Positions 1 to 10,018 of a stretch of 64,000 nt of DNA are shown in pieces. Within the stretch, counting starts at the first letter, position 1, and each line of letters starts with the position of its first letter. This stretch comes from Cristatella mucedo. Its lineage: Eukaryota; Bryozoa; Phylactolaemata; Cristatellidae. Made by a program: the position numbers and the translations under genes. The notes beneath the pieces are model-generated. The model was not told the DNA's origin. It did no database searches and saw nothing but the letters and a program-made list of their open reading frames with translations. The stretch is from NCBI GenBank assembly GCA_009760855.2, contig WPIO01000026.1:3788501-3852500 (forward strand), read 5' to 3'.

Positions 1-172
1 TTATAGGTCAACAATAGGCTGCAAACTACGATACGAAGTTTAGTTTGCTTGTTGAAAACCGAACGAACCAATGCGGACTGCTGAGAAAATGTCGCTTGGA
101 ATGGGATCGATCCCTTGACGTTATTTTACTCGTCCAATAAGTGACTCATTGAGCTGAAGCTGTCGAGACTGC

Positions 173-288
173 TGATCCACTGCTCTCAGCACAGGGCTTG
201 TGCTTTTAATGTTCATATACATGCTTGAACCAAATCTGCTTAGGCTGCCTGGACCCAATTCCGTGTTTTTAATAGCATTTTGTCCCGA
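173..288 (+). repeat. Dispersed repeat, copy 1 (paired with 1153-1270)
   Basis: This stretch and 1153-1270 share a long series of words in the same order: TGCTCTCAG, CTTTTAATG, TTGCTTAGGCTGCCTGGACCCA and TTTTAATAGC followed by TTTTGTCCC. No coding potential is evident. In the second copy the right end is also the left arm of an inverted-repeat element. Confidence 0.6.
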
Positions 289-309
289 GCTTGCGAGTGA
301 TGTATGTAC

Positions 310-415
310 CATTTCATCACGCTTTCTTTACAGCATCTGTAAAGTGCCTAGAAAGAGGTCAAGTTCTCTGAGGGTGTTAAGCGTGTATTATTATAATTAT
401 ACGTCCTTGCTCTTT
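310..415 (+). repeat. CR1/L2-like LINE 3' tail fragment
   Basis: It holds the LINE terminal signature seen many times in this window: a GTAAAGTGCCTAGAAAGAG core, then AAGTTCTCTGAGGGTG, then an AT-rich end with ATTATT. Only the terminal part is present, as expected for a 5'-truncated retrotransposon copy. Confidence 0.65.
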
Positions 416-1152
416 TATGGCAGTTAGCAGGAAAGCAATTGTGCACAAACTGCGACTCGTTCAATTGTGCTTCCTTTTTGCTGAAGCTTAGCTACACTAA
501 CCGGTCGTTGTTGAGGTCTCAGCTTATCTCTATTGTCGCCAATGCCGTGCTTCTGCTGATGTTCCCGTGATCTTTAGTCATTCCTTTCCTTAGTGTGATA
601 TTGTGCCAAACTGCTTGCGAATGGGGCCCGACTCGATGGTATGACCTGTGGCCTGCGGTTTGCTTCAGTAAAGCCGTTTACATAGCAGACGATTCTTGCA
701 TCCTCATTACTGCTCGGTGGAATTTCGTGTGCTTTGCTTGTGATAATGGCTTGGTCGAAGTTATTCGAACTCATCAGTGCCAGAGATCTATTCCTATTCG
801 TATTTTGCTGGCTTTAGTTTGCATCTAGGAGTTTGCTTCACCGCCTGTTATAGTATCAACAGAGCTGTAGGGCCTGTGATCTTGCGTATTGTTATGCTTG
901 CTGTTTTAGCAAGTGTAGATATTGGCAAACAAACGGTGGCTGCTGAATGTGATAAGTCTGTGAGCACCAACGACCTCAACTGTATGAGGTGTCTTAGCCC
1001 CCTACCAACTGGTCCGGGCATTAAGAAAAGATACAGCCTATGCAACTTCGTTGGACAATTGGCTGCCGTACTTATTCGATAGCCGAAATCCGACTGCATT
1101 TGCCGTCGTAGCCCAAGGGTGACTAAAAGTAGCTTGAATGCATCAAGACATT
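416..1152. other. No recognisable gene
   Basis: Short open frames occur on both strands (for example around 777-1082), but none resembles a known domain and they overlap each other. I see no splice-supported exon or RNA gene. Confidence 0.5.
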
Positions 1153-1270
1153 TGATCCTTTGCTCTCAGGGCTTGGCTTCTTTTAATGACCCCTTTGTGT
1201 ACTTACACAGAATTTGCTTAGGCTGCCTGGACCCACTTGCACGTTCTTAATAGCAGTTTGTCCCAAGAAT
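1153..1270 (+). repeat. Dispersed repeat, copy 2 (paired with 173-288)
   Basis: Same word order as 173-288. Its right end (1244-1270) doubles as the left arm of the inverted-repeat element at 1244-1410. Confidence 0.6.
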
Positions 1271-1410
1271 CCCATTAGACTTATAACCTTATAACTTACT
1301 AATACAGTAAATCGATTCTCTGGATAACCAGAGAATCGATTTATATATATTTATATCCACAATGAGCTTGTAAGCTTACGGGTATTCTTGGGACAAACCG
1401 CTATTAAGAA
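1244..1410. mobile_element. Hairpin-type inverted-repeat element (MITE-like)
   Basis: The arms at 1244-1270 and 1384-1410 are inverted complements over 27 bases with one mismatch (TTCTTAATAGC[A/G]GTTTGTCCC...). A second palindrome lies nested in the centre, at 1308-1323 and 1328-1343 around an ATAA loop. There is no coding capacity. A non-autonomous DNA transposon or fold-back element is the simplest reading; I could not identify a clear target-site duplication. Confidence 0.6.
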
Positions 1411-2602
1411 AAAAAACTTTGTTATAGCATTAGTGGGTCCCTTTTGTGTATGAATCATTCTTTGTTTGCGTACGTGCTGCCGACAAGTGCCTAAAAAGAG
1501 CAGTTCATAGAGGGGGCTATATAAATGTTACTGAAGGTTAACGACTGAATGAACAAGTTTACCTAGCAAAGTTTAAAGATGTGACGACGTTAAATTGTCA
1601 AGTCGTTGAGACGGTAAAGTAATTTATCGACCTCATGCTGATCGATGGTAAGAAAAATAAAAACGGTGCACTGATAAACGCTCCGGTAGTAGCCCTACCT
1701 GCTCAGTGGTGCCGTGAGTTGAAATGCTTAATAAACGGAATGTGCACTCTCGTAAAGAGTCACGTTACACAAAGAGCAACGTTTGCTGCGATAAGTATAG
1801 TAAATAAAAAAATTGACGAGGTACGAACGTTTCGAGCTTGGTCAGTGTCTGAGAGAGCGCCCGTGTGGAGTACAGACAGGGCTGGAGCTCTCGGTAACAG
1901 CAATAATTGGGAGAGTGGGAACAGCTGCACGGGTCGCAGCCCGGTGACAAGTTGTCGCGAACTTCTGGGCCACAATCTTGATATGAGCTGGCACACGTAG
2001 CTATATATATCTTTCTATTTGTATAAATATATATATATATAGCTACGTGCATAGACACTAACCATATATGAATGAATTACACACTAATGAAATATATATG
2101 TATATGCAATTTGTGTAGCGCCATAAAACCTTACATATGCCTGGCTCGAGACTAACAAACCTTAAGGCGAGCACCTTACCCATGGGAAAATCCAAGGCTG
2201 CTCTCATGCAGTACAGTGGATAGTGAGTGCAGATGAAGCCATTTATTACTAAAACTTTGTGCTGACCACATTGTTAGGCTGCAGATTATTAACAAGTGGT
2301 CGCGAGTCATTATTGCACATAAGGCACTCGCTGCCATCGAGTAGCCCAATTGGCTATCTCGTGAATGAAGAAAGCTCTTCACTGGTGCTACTTGATTATT
2401 ATGGGTTACCACCGTGGGCTACCTCGTGAATGACCATTAAACATTACTAGACGCCATTTCGGGTGTATTTCAAAGCACTAACGAGTTTTGACGGTTGCAC
2501 CTGCACAGTCAAACGGTCACAGACAATCGTCCAGAGTTCGATCACCGAGGATGAGCGCGTAGCATAAACTCAAGCTGACAAGGCTGAGGTGAGACCTGCC
2601 AG
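1411..2602. other. Gene-free stretch
   Basis: A degenerate LINE tail is visible near 1485-1530 (GTGCCTAAAAAGAG, then GGGGGCTATATAAATG). A short AT repeat occurs at 2000-2045. A 121-codon open frame at 1635-2000 has no recognisable domain and overlaps minus-strand frames, so I do not call it. Confidence 0.5.
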
Positions 2603-3706
2603 CTATGGGAGGCTTCGGAGGTCAGGCGGGCGGAATTCACTTTTCGAAGCCGCCGAGTTAATGACTTCGGGCGAATAGTACGAGAAAAGCAGGCTTGAAT
2701 GCGTTAGCGACCTGTTAACTTCAAGAAATTCCTCGAAATTACACCCAGTACCTGAAAGGGCTACTCCGTTGGCTACCATGTGAATATAGAACATCGTCAC
2801 CGTCTCGTTGTAACCGCGTGATATGCGATGCTTGTTCTTGTCATTGAACTTGAGTATGCCGCTCTTAATGAGCGGAGTCGCTGCCTCCTTGCCATGCTCG
2901 CGGATGTAGTTCCAAGCCATTCTTAGATGCGCTTCGTGTGTCCACTCTTCGAAAGGTAGGAAACGCTCTTCAAAAGCCGTCATGAACAGTTCATCGCCGA
3001 TGCTTCGGTAGGACCTGTTAGCAAAAATACCGCACGTTTAACCACGATAGGGTATTCATAGACAGATTAACAAAATGAAGACTGCACTTCGGCTTTTACT
3101 GGAAACCACGCGGCGAACATCTGGAATGACGAAATTCTTCCTTCAGCGCTACTGAGCTAACAGTACACCGGGCTTCGCATGCAGGTGTCAAAGAATGACT
3201 TACTTGCGATAGTAGACTAGAGAATCCGTGGCAGAGGAGTTCCAGTCCGCTTGAAGCACGTCGCCATACCACACGTGATGATCGCCGAGGTCCAGGACCG
3301 TCTTGGCTCGACACTGAAGAGCAGCAACGGCAGCAACCAATATCGGAAGCTTCTGGAGGCCTTCTGTGTACTTGATGCCCTCAAACTGGTCGAAGTGCTC
3401 ATCCAAAGGGGTGGTTTTTGCGAAATGAACACCGTAGCCCACTTGCTCCTTCCCTAGGATGTGCACAGCGAAGTGCTGGCTCTGTGTCAACATCGAGTGC
3501 ATACGGCTGGTTTTGGTGAGGCAGAACGACACCAGCGGCGGGACGAGGGATATGCTCGCGAAACTGCTCACCGTCACCCCACGGCGAACGAGGCGGCAGG
3601 ATAAAGTATCTTGAACTGCAGTGGTTACGACCGCTACGGGCTGTGGTACACACTGCATTGCTTTTTTAAAGCCATCCACGAGGCTGGAATACCGCCTTAT
3701 GGACAT
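2603..3706 (-). CDS. Flavin-reductase-like (FMN split barrel) protein with C-terminal conserved domain, two exons
   Basis: The predicted CDS is complement(join(2603..3014,3204..3706)), 304 residues. Exon 1 looks like the flavin reductase-like FMN-binding split barrel: an N-terminal VPQPVAVVTT strand, VTVSSFASISLVPPLVSFCL (the flavin-contact region in this family), FAVHIL, and GDHHVWYGDV near its end. Exon 2 encodes a domain with WTHEAHLRMAWNYI, YNETVT and LLFSYYSPEVINS, which I recognise as a conserved uncharacterised bacterial/fungal family of about 130-150 residues. The intron (3015-3203, 189 bp) has donor AA|GTAAGT and acceptor TTTTTGCTAACAG|G, and joining keeps the frame. Such proteins bind FMN and often act as NAD(P)H:flavin reductases or flavin monooxygenase partners; the substrate is unknown. 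No signal peptide is obvious, so it is probably cytosolic. The start is the first in-frame Met; an upstream exon cannot be excluded. Confidence 0.82.
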
Positions 3707-3998
3707 AAGTAAGGTCGTCGCAAGGACGAACGGTCAAAAGCGCCAAGCAGCTTAGATAGAGCTCTCTGCCTAGGAAGGCGCGGTAGCGTAGGGGATAGAA
3801 ATTTGATGGAATAGGACTCGCTGTATGGAGTGTGCAGGATCCTTGGGACTAGTCATTTATTTCGCGGGACTAAAGAACAGTGATTCGGTGCGAGTTTGCA
3901 CTGCAAATCATATACAGTTATATAGTGTCTTATAAAGCAGAGCTTTTTCGAAGAGCGGAAGATGGCATGTGCCGGAGTTAAATAGCCACTAATGCTCA
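3707..3998. other. Presumed 5' flank of the flavin-reductase-like gene
   Basis: This is the region upstream of the minus-strand gene start. No clear TATA box, promoter motif or repeat is recognised before the SINE at about 4000. Confidence 0.3.
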
Positions 3999-4140
3999 CG
4001 AGCTGGTTTGGTCCAGCGGTTAAGGTGCTCGCCCCGACCGAGGTCTGGCTACGGTCGTGGGCTCGAGCCCCGAGGTATATGTGAAGCGCCTGAATAGAGA
4101 TTAAGTTCTCTTGGGGCGCTATACAAATGAATTATATTTA
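3999..4140 (+). mobile_element. tRNA-derived SINE, family A
   Basis: The head is tRNA-like: GAGCTGGTTTGGTCCAGCGG (A-box-like), then GTCGTGGGCTCGAGCCCC (B-box-like). The 3' part GAATAGAGATTAAGTTCTCT plus GGGGCGCTATACAAATGAATTAT closely matches the end of the window's LINE family. Related copies lie at 19905, 32370, 35850 and, inverted, 57415. Confidence 0.75.
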
Positions 4141-4744
4141 TTTACAAGTATTTGGTGACGCTACGACGGGGCTCTCCCGCGACTGACGAAGTTGACTAGC
4201 ATAACCCTTGAAATTGGCGGAAAAACATATCCCATATAACGTGTGCAAATAATGTGTGTCTTCATCCGAGAAGCCTTCGCTAAATGACCAAATCAACTCC
4301 AAAGCTTAATCAGCTTTTTTACGATCCAATACGTTGCAAAAAATACTGCGTGCCAAGGTGTAAGAACCAGTCCTAGTCTAAGTAGAAAAAAAGGTATTCT
4401 TTAATGCACCCTAGGACGACTTATCTCTCTTGGGTTATTTTAAAACTGAGCAATTTAAAAAAGCAATAACCAACAGTTTTATTGTAAAGCAAGGCAGCCT
4501 GCAAGCTTGCACAAGCACAAAATTATCACGATAAGACTAGCATGCAAAAGCACACATTAGACTCTGCCGCTGGTTATTAACGCTCACTTGATATGGTGCA
4601 GGTAGGCGAAGTTCACAGGAAAAAAGACAGCTAGCTTTACTGGGGCGCTAAATATGTAGCTTTCACTCTTAGTTACGGCGTGCTAAGTTTCGTTAAGTTT
4701 TCGTTTACAAGTTTTTTTATTAAGCATGCTACCACTAACCGTTC
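4141..4744. other. Gene-free AT-rich stretch
   Basis: No convincing open frame, splice-supported exon, RNA gene or repeat recognised. Confidence 0.5.
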
Positions 4745-4886
4745 GATTGTGCTTCCTTTGCAACAATTGTGAAGTGCATGGAAAAAGATTGAGTTCTCTG
4801 AAGGCCCTTAATAAAATGTATTATTATTATTCTTCTCGCACCCTCAAATAAATCAATCTGTTTCTAGGCACTTTACATTTACTGAT
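4745..4886. repeat. Two LINE 3' tails, head to head
   Basis: At 4745-4835 a plus-strand tail reads GTGAAGTGCATGGAAAAAGATTGAGTTCTCT and ends in ATTATTATTATT. It is followed at about 4843-4886 by a minus-strand tail (CAGTAAATGTAAAGTGCCTAG on the reverse strand). The two insertions end against each other. Confidence 0.65.
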
Positions 4887-5807
4887 GGCTGAAAACTTGC
4901 AGAGCCAGGGTGATCACGAGGTGTAATATGTATCGACATTGGGTAAAGCGTTGTTGTAGTACAAACAGGCTGCAATGCCTTTTATCGCTGGCTAAGCAGT
5001 GAGAATGATAGCAATGCGAACATTCCTCCATTGTGTTATTGCTCTCACGACAACCTCGGAAATTGCACACTCTTGTTGAACGTAAGAACTGAGACTGGCC
5101 AATGAAGTCTTCTGGAAACTGTATTCAGGTCTGAAAAGAGACTGAAATGTACTCTGTGAAGTGATTAGCTGTAAAACCTGAGTGGAACTTGCTTGCTGGA
5201 TTGAAGATTTGATATACATGAACTGCTGGTCTGCCATTGTTCCATTGCTTATTATAGGAGCGGCAGGAAAGATAATGGGCGGAAACTGCATAACTTATCC
5301 TCATCGAGAATTGATTTCCTAATGAGTGCCCTAATTATAGCCTCTTTTGTCGATACAGAGACGAGGAAAGAAGCTGAGGCTGAGACATATTTATTCTGCT
5401 ACTTATGCAGGGCAGCAGCAAATCTAGGCGTCTCAGAAGGAGAAAAGTGGGTCCAGTGGACTATTTATTAGATGGCTCCCGTTCGATCAACGCAGACAGA
5501 GCATAATTCTCACACTGACCCACAAGGCCAGCCACAGCTTGGCTTTTTTTCTAACTAGCTGAACTGCTACAGCAGTTTCAGCTTCCTCGCGCCCTCAGGT
5601 CCTCAATGAACTAATGCTCCATTCCAACGCTTGATGACCTGTGGTGACAGAAGCTGTTGCACTTTAGGTCCTAGGCTGTTAAACTCACTTCCACAATGCT
5701 TACGCAATGACAACCTCTCTCCTGCTGCAGACTGCAGCGCATCCTATCCAGCTGTACTGAGCTACTACTTCCATGTTACTCACTTCATCGACTGCCCTTC
5801 TGACTCA
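4887..5807. other. Gene-free stretch
   Basis: Overlapping minus-strand frames at 4879-5291 have no domain that I recognise. The short plus-strand frame at 5631-5852 runs into the LINE tail and contains words such as LLNSLPQC and ADCSASYPAVLS that resemble the LINE-associated repeat at 6420-6708. Nothing else is called. Confidence 0.4.
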
Positions 5808-6230
5808 GCTATAATAATATTGCACTTGATAAAGCGCCCTCAGAGAACTTAATCTCTTTCTAGGCGCTTTACATTTGCTGCAAAGTGATACGCAATAGAA
5901 TAGTAAGTAAAATCATGCTTGAAAAACAAACAAAATGAATAACATGGTTAGGGGTTACATGCACTGGGTCAGCATGCAAATGTGGTTAGTGGCAGCATGA
6001 ACAGTGTCAGCACGCATAAGCACATCGAGGACGAATCACAAAGACCCACTAAATGCTGTCCTAAATAGGTATGTTTTTAAGTTTCTTTTAAATGTGGTCA
6101 GGTCAGGGGATGTTCTGATGCAGGTCGGGAGGGAGTTCCAGGCTGTGGGAGCATACGAGCTAAATGCACGGTCTCCAAAGGATTTAAGGTTTGTACGAGG
6201 TATGCTTCATACGTTTTCTTTGTTGCATGA
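5808..6230 (-). mobile_element. CR1/L2-like LINE 3' end, truncated
   Basis: The minus strand reads through the end of the reverse-transcriptase ORF (in reverse complement, the conserved words for rTxxNSLPxxxRTSPDLTTFKK at about 6085-6190), then a 3' UTR, then the AAGCGCC-TAGAAAGAGATTAAG tail with (ATT)n at 5808-5870. It matches 16186-16750 closely. It is 5'-truncated and not coding. Confidence 0.75.
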
Positions 6231-6365
6231 GAAGAAGTCAATTTGCTTATGCATGCTCGCGAAAGCCGCTCAGGTTTCGAAATTGCAATAGAAAAAGTCC
6301 CTCTCTTGCATAACACCCACTTATTCTTTGTAGCTTTGTGGAGTTACAGATGGAGATAGTTACAT
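6231..6365 (+). repeat. Family C repeat, partial
   Basis: Shares words such as TTTCTTTGTTGCATGAGA, AAAGCCGCTCAGG and TTTGTGGAGTTACAGATGGAGATA with 6420-6708. It is degenerate and partial. Confidence 0.55.
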
Positions 6366-6419
6366 AGCCATCACAGATAAGTTGATGAACTTCGAGACAG
6401 GGTCATTAGTGTCAGGCTG

Positions 6420-6708
6420 GAATGCGGACATTGAGGTACAACGACAACTACTCTCCTACTGCCGACTATGGCACATCTTTTTCAGCGGTCCTGAGCTGCT
6501 ACTTCTATGCTACTCATTACCTCAACTGCTCTCCTGACTCTGCTATGCTTCCCACTTTCTCTTTGTTGCGTGAGACGAAGTCTTTTGGGTACCGAATGCG
6601 TATCGAAAGCCGCTTAGGCTGTGAGTGCGCTATACAAAACTCTCCTGCGTAAGACCCACATGGTCTTTATGACTTTGTGGAGTTACAGACGGAGATACAT
6701 TACATTAC
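6420..6708 (+). mobile_element. Family C retroposon-like repeat with ACATT tail
   Basis: This is the best plus-strand copy. It runs from ATGCGGACATTGAGGTAC to a terminal GAGTTACAGACGGAGATACATTACATT. The same module occurs inverted at 15987-16185, 33925-34205 and 58047-58340. The last has several TGTAA units, so the element ends in a short (ACATT)n tail, typical of target-primed retroposons. No internal gene is recognised. Confidence 0.6.
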
Positions 6709-7555
6709 TGCAAGGAACTGATGGTGAGGAGTCTAGTGAAGGTGTTACCTTTGGATGGACTATTTGAACTTAAAAATTTTGCTCACACAACGCTAGAGAA
6801 CCGATCTGCTAGATTTCCACAGGATCGACTGATAAGGTGATCCTTGGTAGTACTGTTTTGTGACAGTGTCTCCAGCGGCGGCTGTTCTAGTGGGAGTCTC
6901 ACGGAGACAGAGTGGGCGCTCGTTCGCGGTAAACGAGACTCTCCTTTATTAGTTAAGACGGGCTCATATATGGGAGCCCAATCAATCGCACCGGATGAAA
7001 TGAAATATAATCTGCATTAGTGGCCTGACGCTTCGCTGCTTCGATGGTTTAACTATTGGCCGCAGGTGAGGCATGTGCGTTAGTGTCAGGCACTTCGCTA
7101 ATTACAGCAGCAGAAGCTGCAGGCGCACACAGCATTACATCGTCGGTTTTCTAGTCTCAGACCCACTCTACCTCTTAACTTGACTGCAAATACCAGCACC
7201 TGAGTAAAGCTTACTAAGTTCTGAAGCCATAAGTAGAAGAGCGAGCTCTGTTTGCCACACTGTTTGGTATCTTTGAGCTCTATGTATCGTACTTTTTAAT
7301 AGCGTTATCCCGCTTGTCCGAGCACCGGTAGGGCAGTCGCGGGGGGGGGGGGGGGGAGGCTCCCACAGAGAACGAGATCGTTCAATGGCACCCGCTGGTT
7401 TCAAAGTTTAGCCGGAAAGACCTGTCTTTAACACCAATCAGGGTTCTAACCCCACCTCAGAAAAGTTGCTGCCTCCTCTGGAAAAACGAGTGGAATCTGC
7501 AAAACCGAAGAGCCTGTACGGGCAGCAGAGTTTTGGATTTTAAAGCTACAAACCT
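6709..7555. other. Gene-free stretch with a poly-G run
   Basis: A run of about 17 G lies near 7341-7357. The 78-codon minus-strand frame across it is an artefact of the run. No gene recognised. Confidence 0.5.
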
Positions 7556-7850
7556 ACACTAGAGATTAAGCTGTAAAAAGTTTCAAGAATGCATCTCAAC
7601 AAGCTTCACGCATGTATCGCGATCTACCAAGGTTCGACAAGTTGATATACAAGTCACATATGATGCAGAGATCGGTTAATTCGTTATTTTTAGATATATT
7701 GCCTCCGGTTTACATCCTGGTTAGGCGTGGTCTTCATAACCTTTTTTCTTTTATACGGAAGTCGTCAGAACTTCCGATCCCAGTTCTAACATATCTGTCT
7801 TTCAAAAGGTACCCTAAACAAATATTCAATTGCTGGTCAAATTGTATATG
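7556..7850 (+). repeat. Dispersed repeat D, copy 1 (inverted copy at 12600-12900)
   Basis: Shared words with the reverse complement of 12600-12900 include GAATGCATCTCAACAAGCTTCAC, CGATCTACCA, AGAACTTCCGATC and CTTTTGAAAGGTAC-like sequence, in the same order. A 127-codon open frame (7612-7995) begins inside it but resembles no domain I know, so I do not call it a gene. Confidence 0.55.
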
Positions 7851-8734
7851 TATTTTCTTGTCAATTCCCCTCAGGGCGAGGCTGGTGCACCACGCTCAAT
7901 GCAAAACTAGAGCACTGTTCAAATGTGTTGGGAAGGTTAAGCAGATCCTTCCAAAATGTAAGGAGATAAAACAGTCAATGCGCAGAAGCCTGTAGAAAGA
8001 GTAATATTATGGCGTCTATCGAGCGAACTGGCTGTGTGTTTCCTGTAAAGGTCACTTCCACTGCTTGCCCTGGGCTCCAACCTTCTACCTTATAGTACTA
8101 CAAAGACAGCAGCAGGTGGTGTAAGTCCGGAGCTAGCAGCCGAAAATACAGATAATTGCCATTACAGGGACTCAATGAGAAGGCAAGCGTGTTCTAAACG
8201 TAAGAGTTTACATCCATCCTGATAAAACATAATGTGGAACACGACCTGCCTCTTCTGTTTTAGTGCAGATACAGCTTTTTTGCTGCCTATTTATGCCAGC
8301 TTGCCTGACAGCAAAAATATAGCCACTGGTCTTCATAATCGAAGGCTTGCATACAAGTCAGTCTCAGAAAGAGGAACAACTATGGATTGTTTCTATTCAA
8401 ACTCTGATGTACTCTTATCTGCTTCTCTTCAATATTAGTCGTTGCTTCCCTAAAAAATATCATCTCCATGCTTCACAGTCATGCTTAGCCAAAGTGGCAG
8501 TCCAGTGCTGCTTGTAGCCCTGAGAGCTACTGTTAGCTGCTGCTCATCTGTTGGGTTTCTTAGGAGGAATGGCTACACAGCCAAAACCCCTCCCCTTCAA
8601 GCCGATCTTCATGCCCTAGACTTAAGCATGCCATGCTTGCACTGGGTCAAGGTTCAGAACTCTCCTCTTGATGGAATAGCCTCACAGTTATTAATCCACC
8701 CATACAGCTGCTAGCCAGTCAGCACCATCACGAG
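7851..8734. other. Gene-free stretch
   Basis: Several short frames (8232-8438, 8481-8714) have no recognisable domain and no splice support. Nothing called. Confidence 0.5.
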
Positions 8735-10018
8735 CTAGGCCACTTGTATTGGATTAGGAAGTCAGTGGGAATTCAGTGGGAGACTCCAGAGTATTGACGT
8801 GAATGGACAAAGACCATCCGAGGTACCTCTGAAATATGGGGTACCTCAGGGCTCCGTGCTAGGTCTGGTTCATTTCACGGTTTGCACTCTCCCTCTTGCT
8901 GATGTGATTGCCAAGCACAATCTAGGCTTTCACTTCTGTGCGGATGACACTCAGTTGTACCTTTGCTTTGATCCCTCCCAGCCTTCGAGCACCTCGAATT
9001 TTCTCAACTTACTTGCTGCGTGTATTGATGACATCCGTACATAGATGGCAGCAAATTTTCTAAAAAATCAACGATGATAAAACTAACTTACTAGTTATGG
9101 GAAAACCCAGTGTGATTCACAAATTGGAAAGGCTGATGCTCAAAATTGGCTCTGCCAGCATATCTCCCGTTGAATCAGCTCGAAATCTAGGTGTCGTGTT
9201 CCAAAGTGACCTCTCGTTAGACGACCACATCAGCTCCACAGTTAAATCTGCCTACTTTCAGCTACATAACATTGCTAAAATTCGGGCTTGCTTAGATAAG
9301 AATACCACGTCCAAGTTGGTCCATGCATTTGTGACATCTCGACTTGATTTCTGTAACTCGCTGCTTCCTGGCCTACCGGCATGTGCAATCAGGCGATTAC
9401 AGCTTGTGCAAAACTCTGCAGCTAGGCTTGTCTGTCGTGAACGTCGCAGCTGCTACATCACGCCACTTCTCGCCGACACGCACTGGCTACCAGTCAAGCA
9501 ACGAATCGATTTCAAGGTTTTGTCGCTCACATTTAGGTCACTTCATTCTTTGGCTCCGGCCTATCTCTCAGATATACTTCCCCACCAGGCCAAGCATCGT
9601 ACCGCCAACTTTTCGGAATCCAACAGTTTACCAATACTTCGTACGAAACTCATATCCTTTGGAGACCGTGTATTTAGTTCGTATGGTCCCAAAACTCGGA
9701 ACTCACTCCCGACTTGCGTTAGAACATCCCCTGACCTGACCACATTTAAAAAGAACTAAAAAATATACCTATTGAGGACAGCATTGAGTGGGTTCCTGCG
9801 ATTCGTCCTTGATGTGCTTATGCGTGCTGACATTGTGCATGCTGCCACTAACCAAACTTGCATGCTGACCCTGTGCATGTACCCCTAACCATGTTATTCA
9901 TGTTGTTTACCAAGCATGATATTACTCACGATTCAATCGCGTTTCCCTTTGCAGCAAATGTAAAGCGCCTAGGAAGAGATTGAGTTCTTTGAGGGCACTT
10001 TATCAAGAGCATTATTAT
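8735..10018 (+). mobile_element. CR1/L2-like LINE, 5'-truncated, with reverse-transcriptase remnant
   Basis: The copy keeps the palm to thumb/C-terminal part of a non-LTR reverse transcriptase. The words YGVPQGSVLG and FCADDTQLYLCFDP (the catalytic F/YADD region) lie in 8799-9044, and VESARNLGVVFQSDLSLDDHI and SRLDFCNSLLPGLP in 9097-9759. An in-frame TAG at 9042-9044 and a frame change before 9097 separate the pieces, so it is dead. A 3' UTR follows, then the tail AAATGTAAAGCGCCTAGGAAGAG ending in (ATT)n at about 10006-10018. It lacks the 5' endonuclease domain. Plus-strand relatives lie at 20639 and 60320. Confidence 0.88.

Noticed and set aside
7612-7995. 127-codon frame as a gene
   Set aside because: It starts inside a dispersed repeat and has no recognisable domain.
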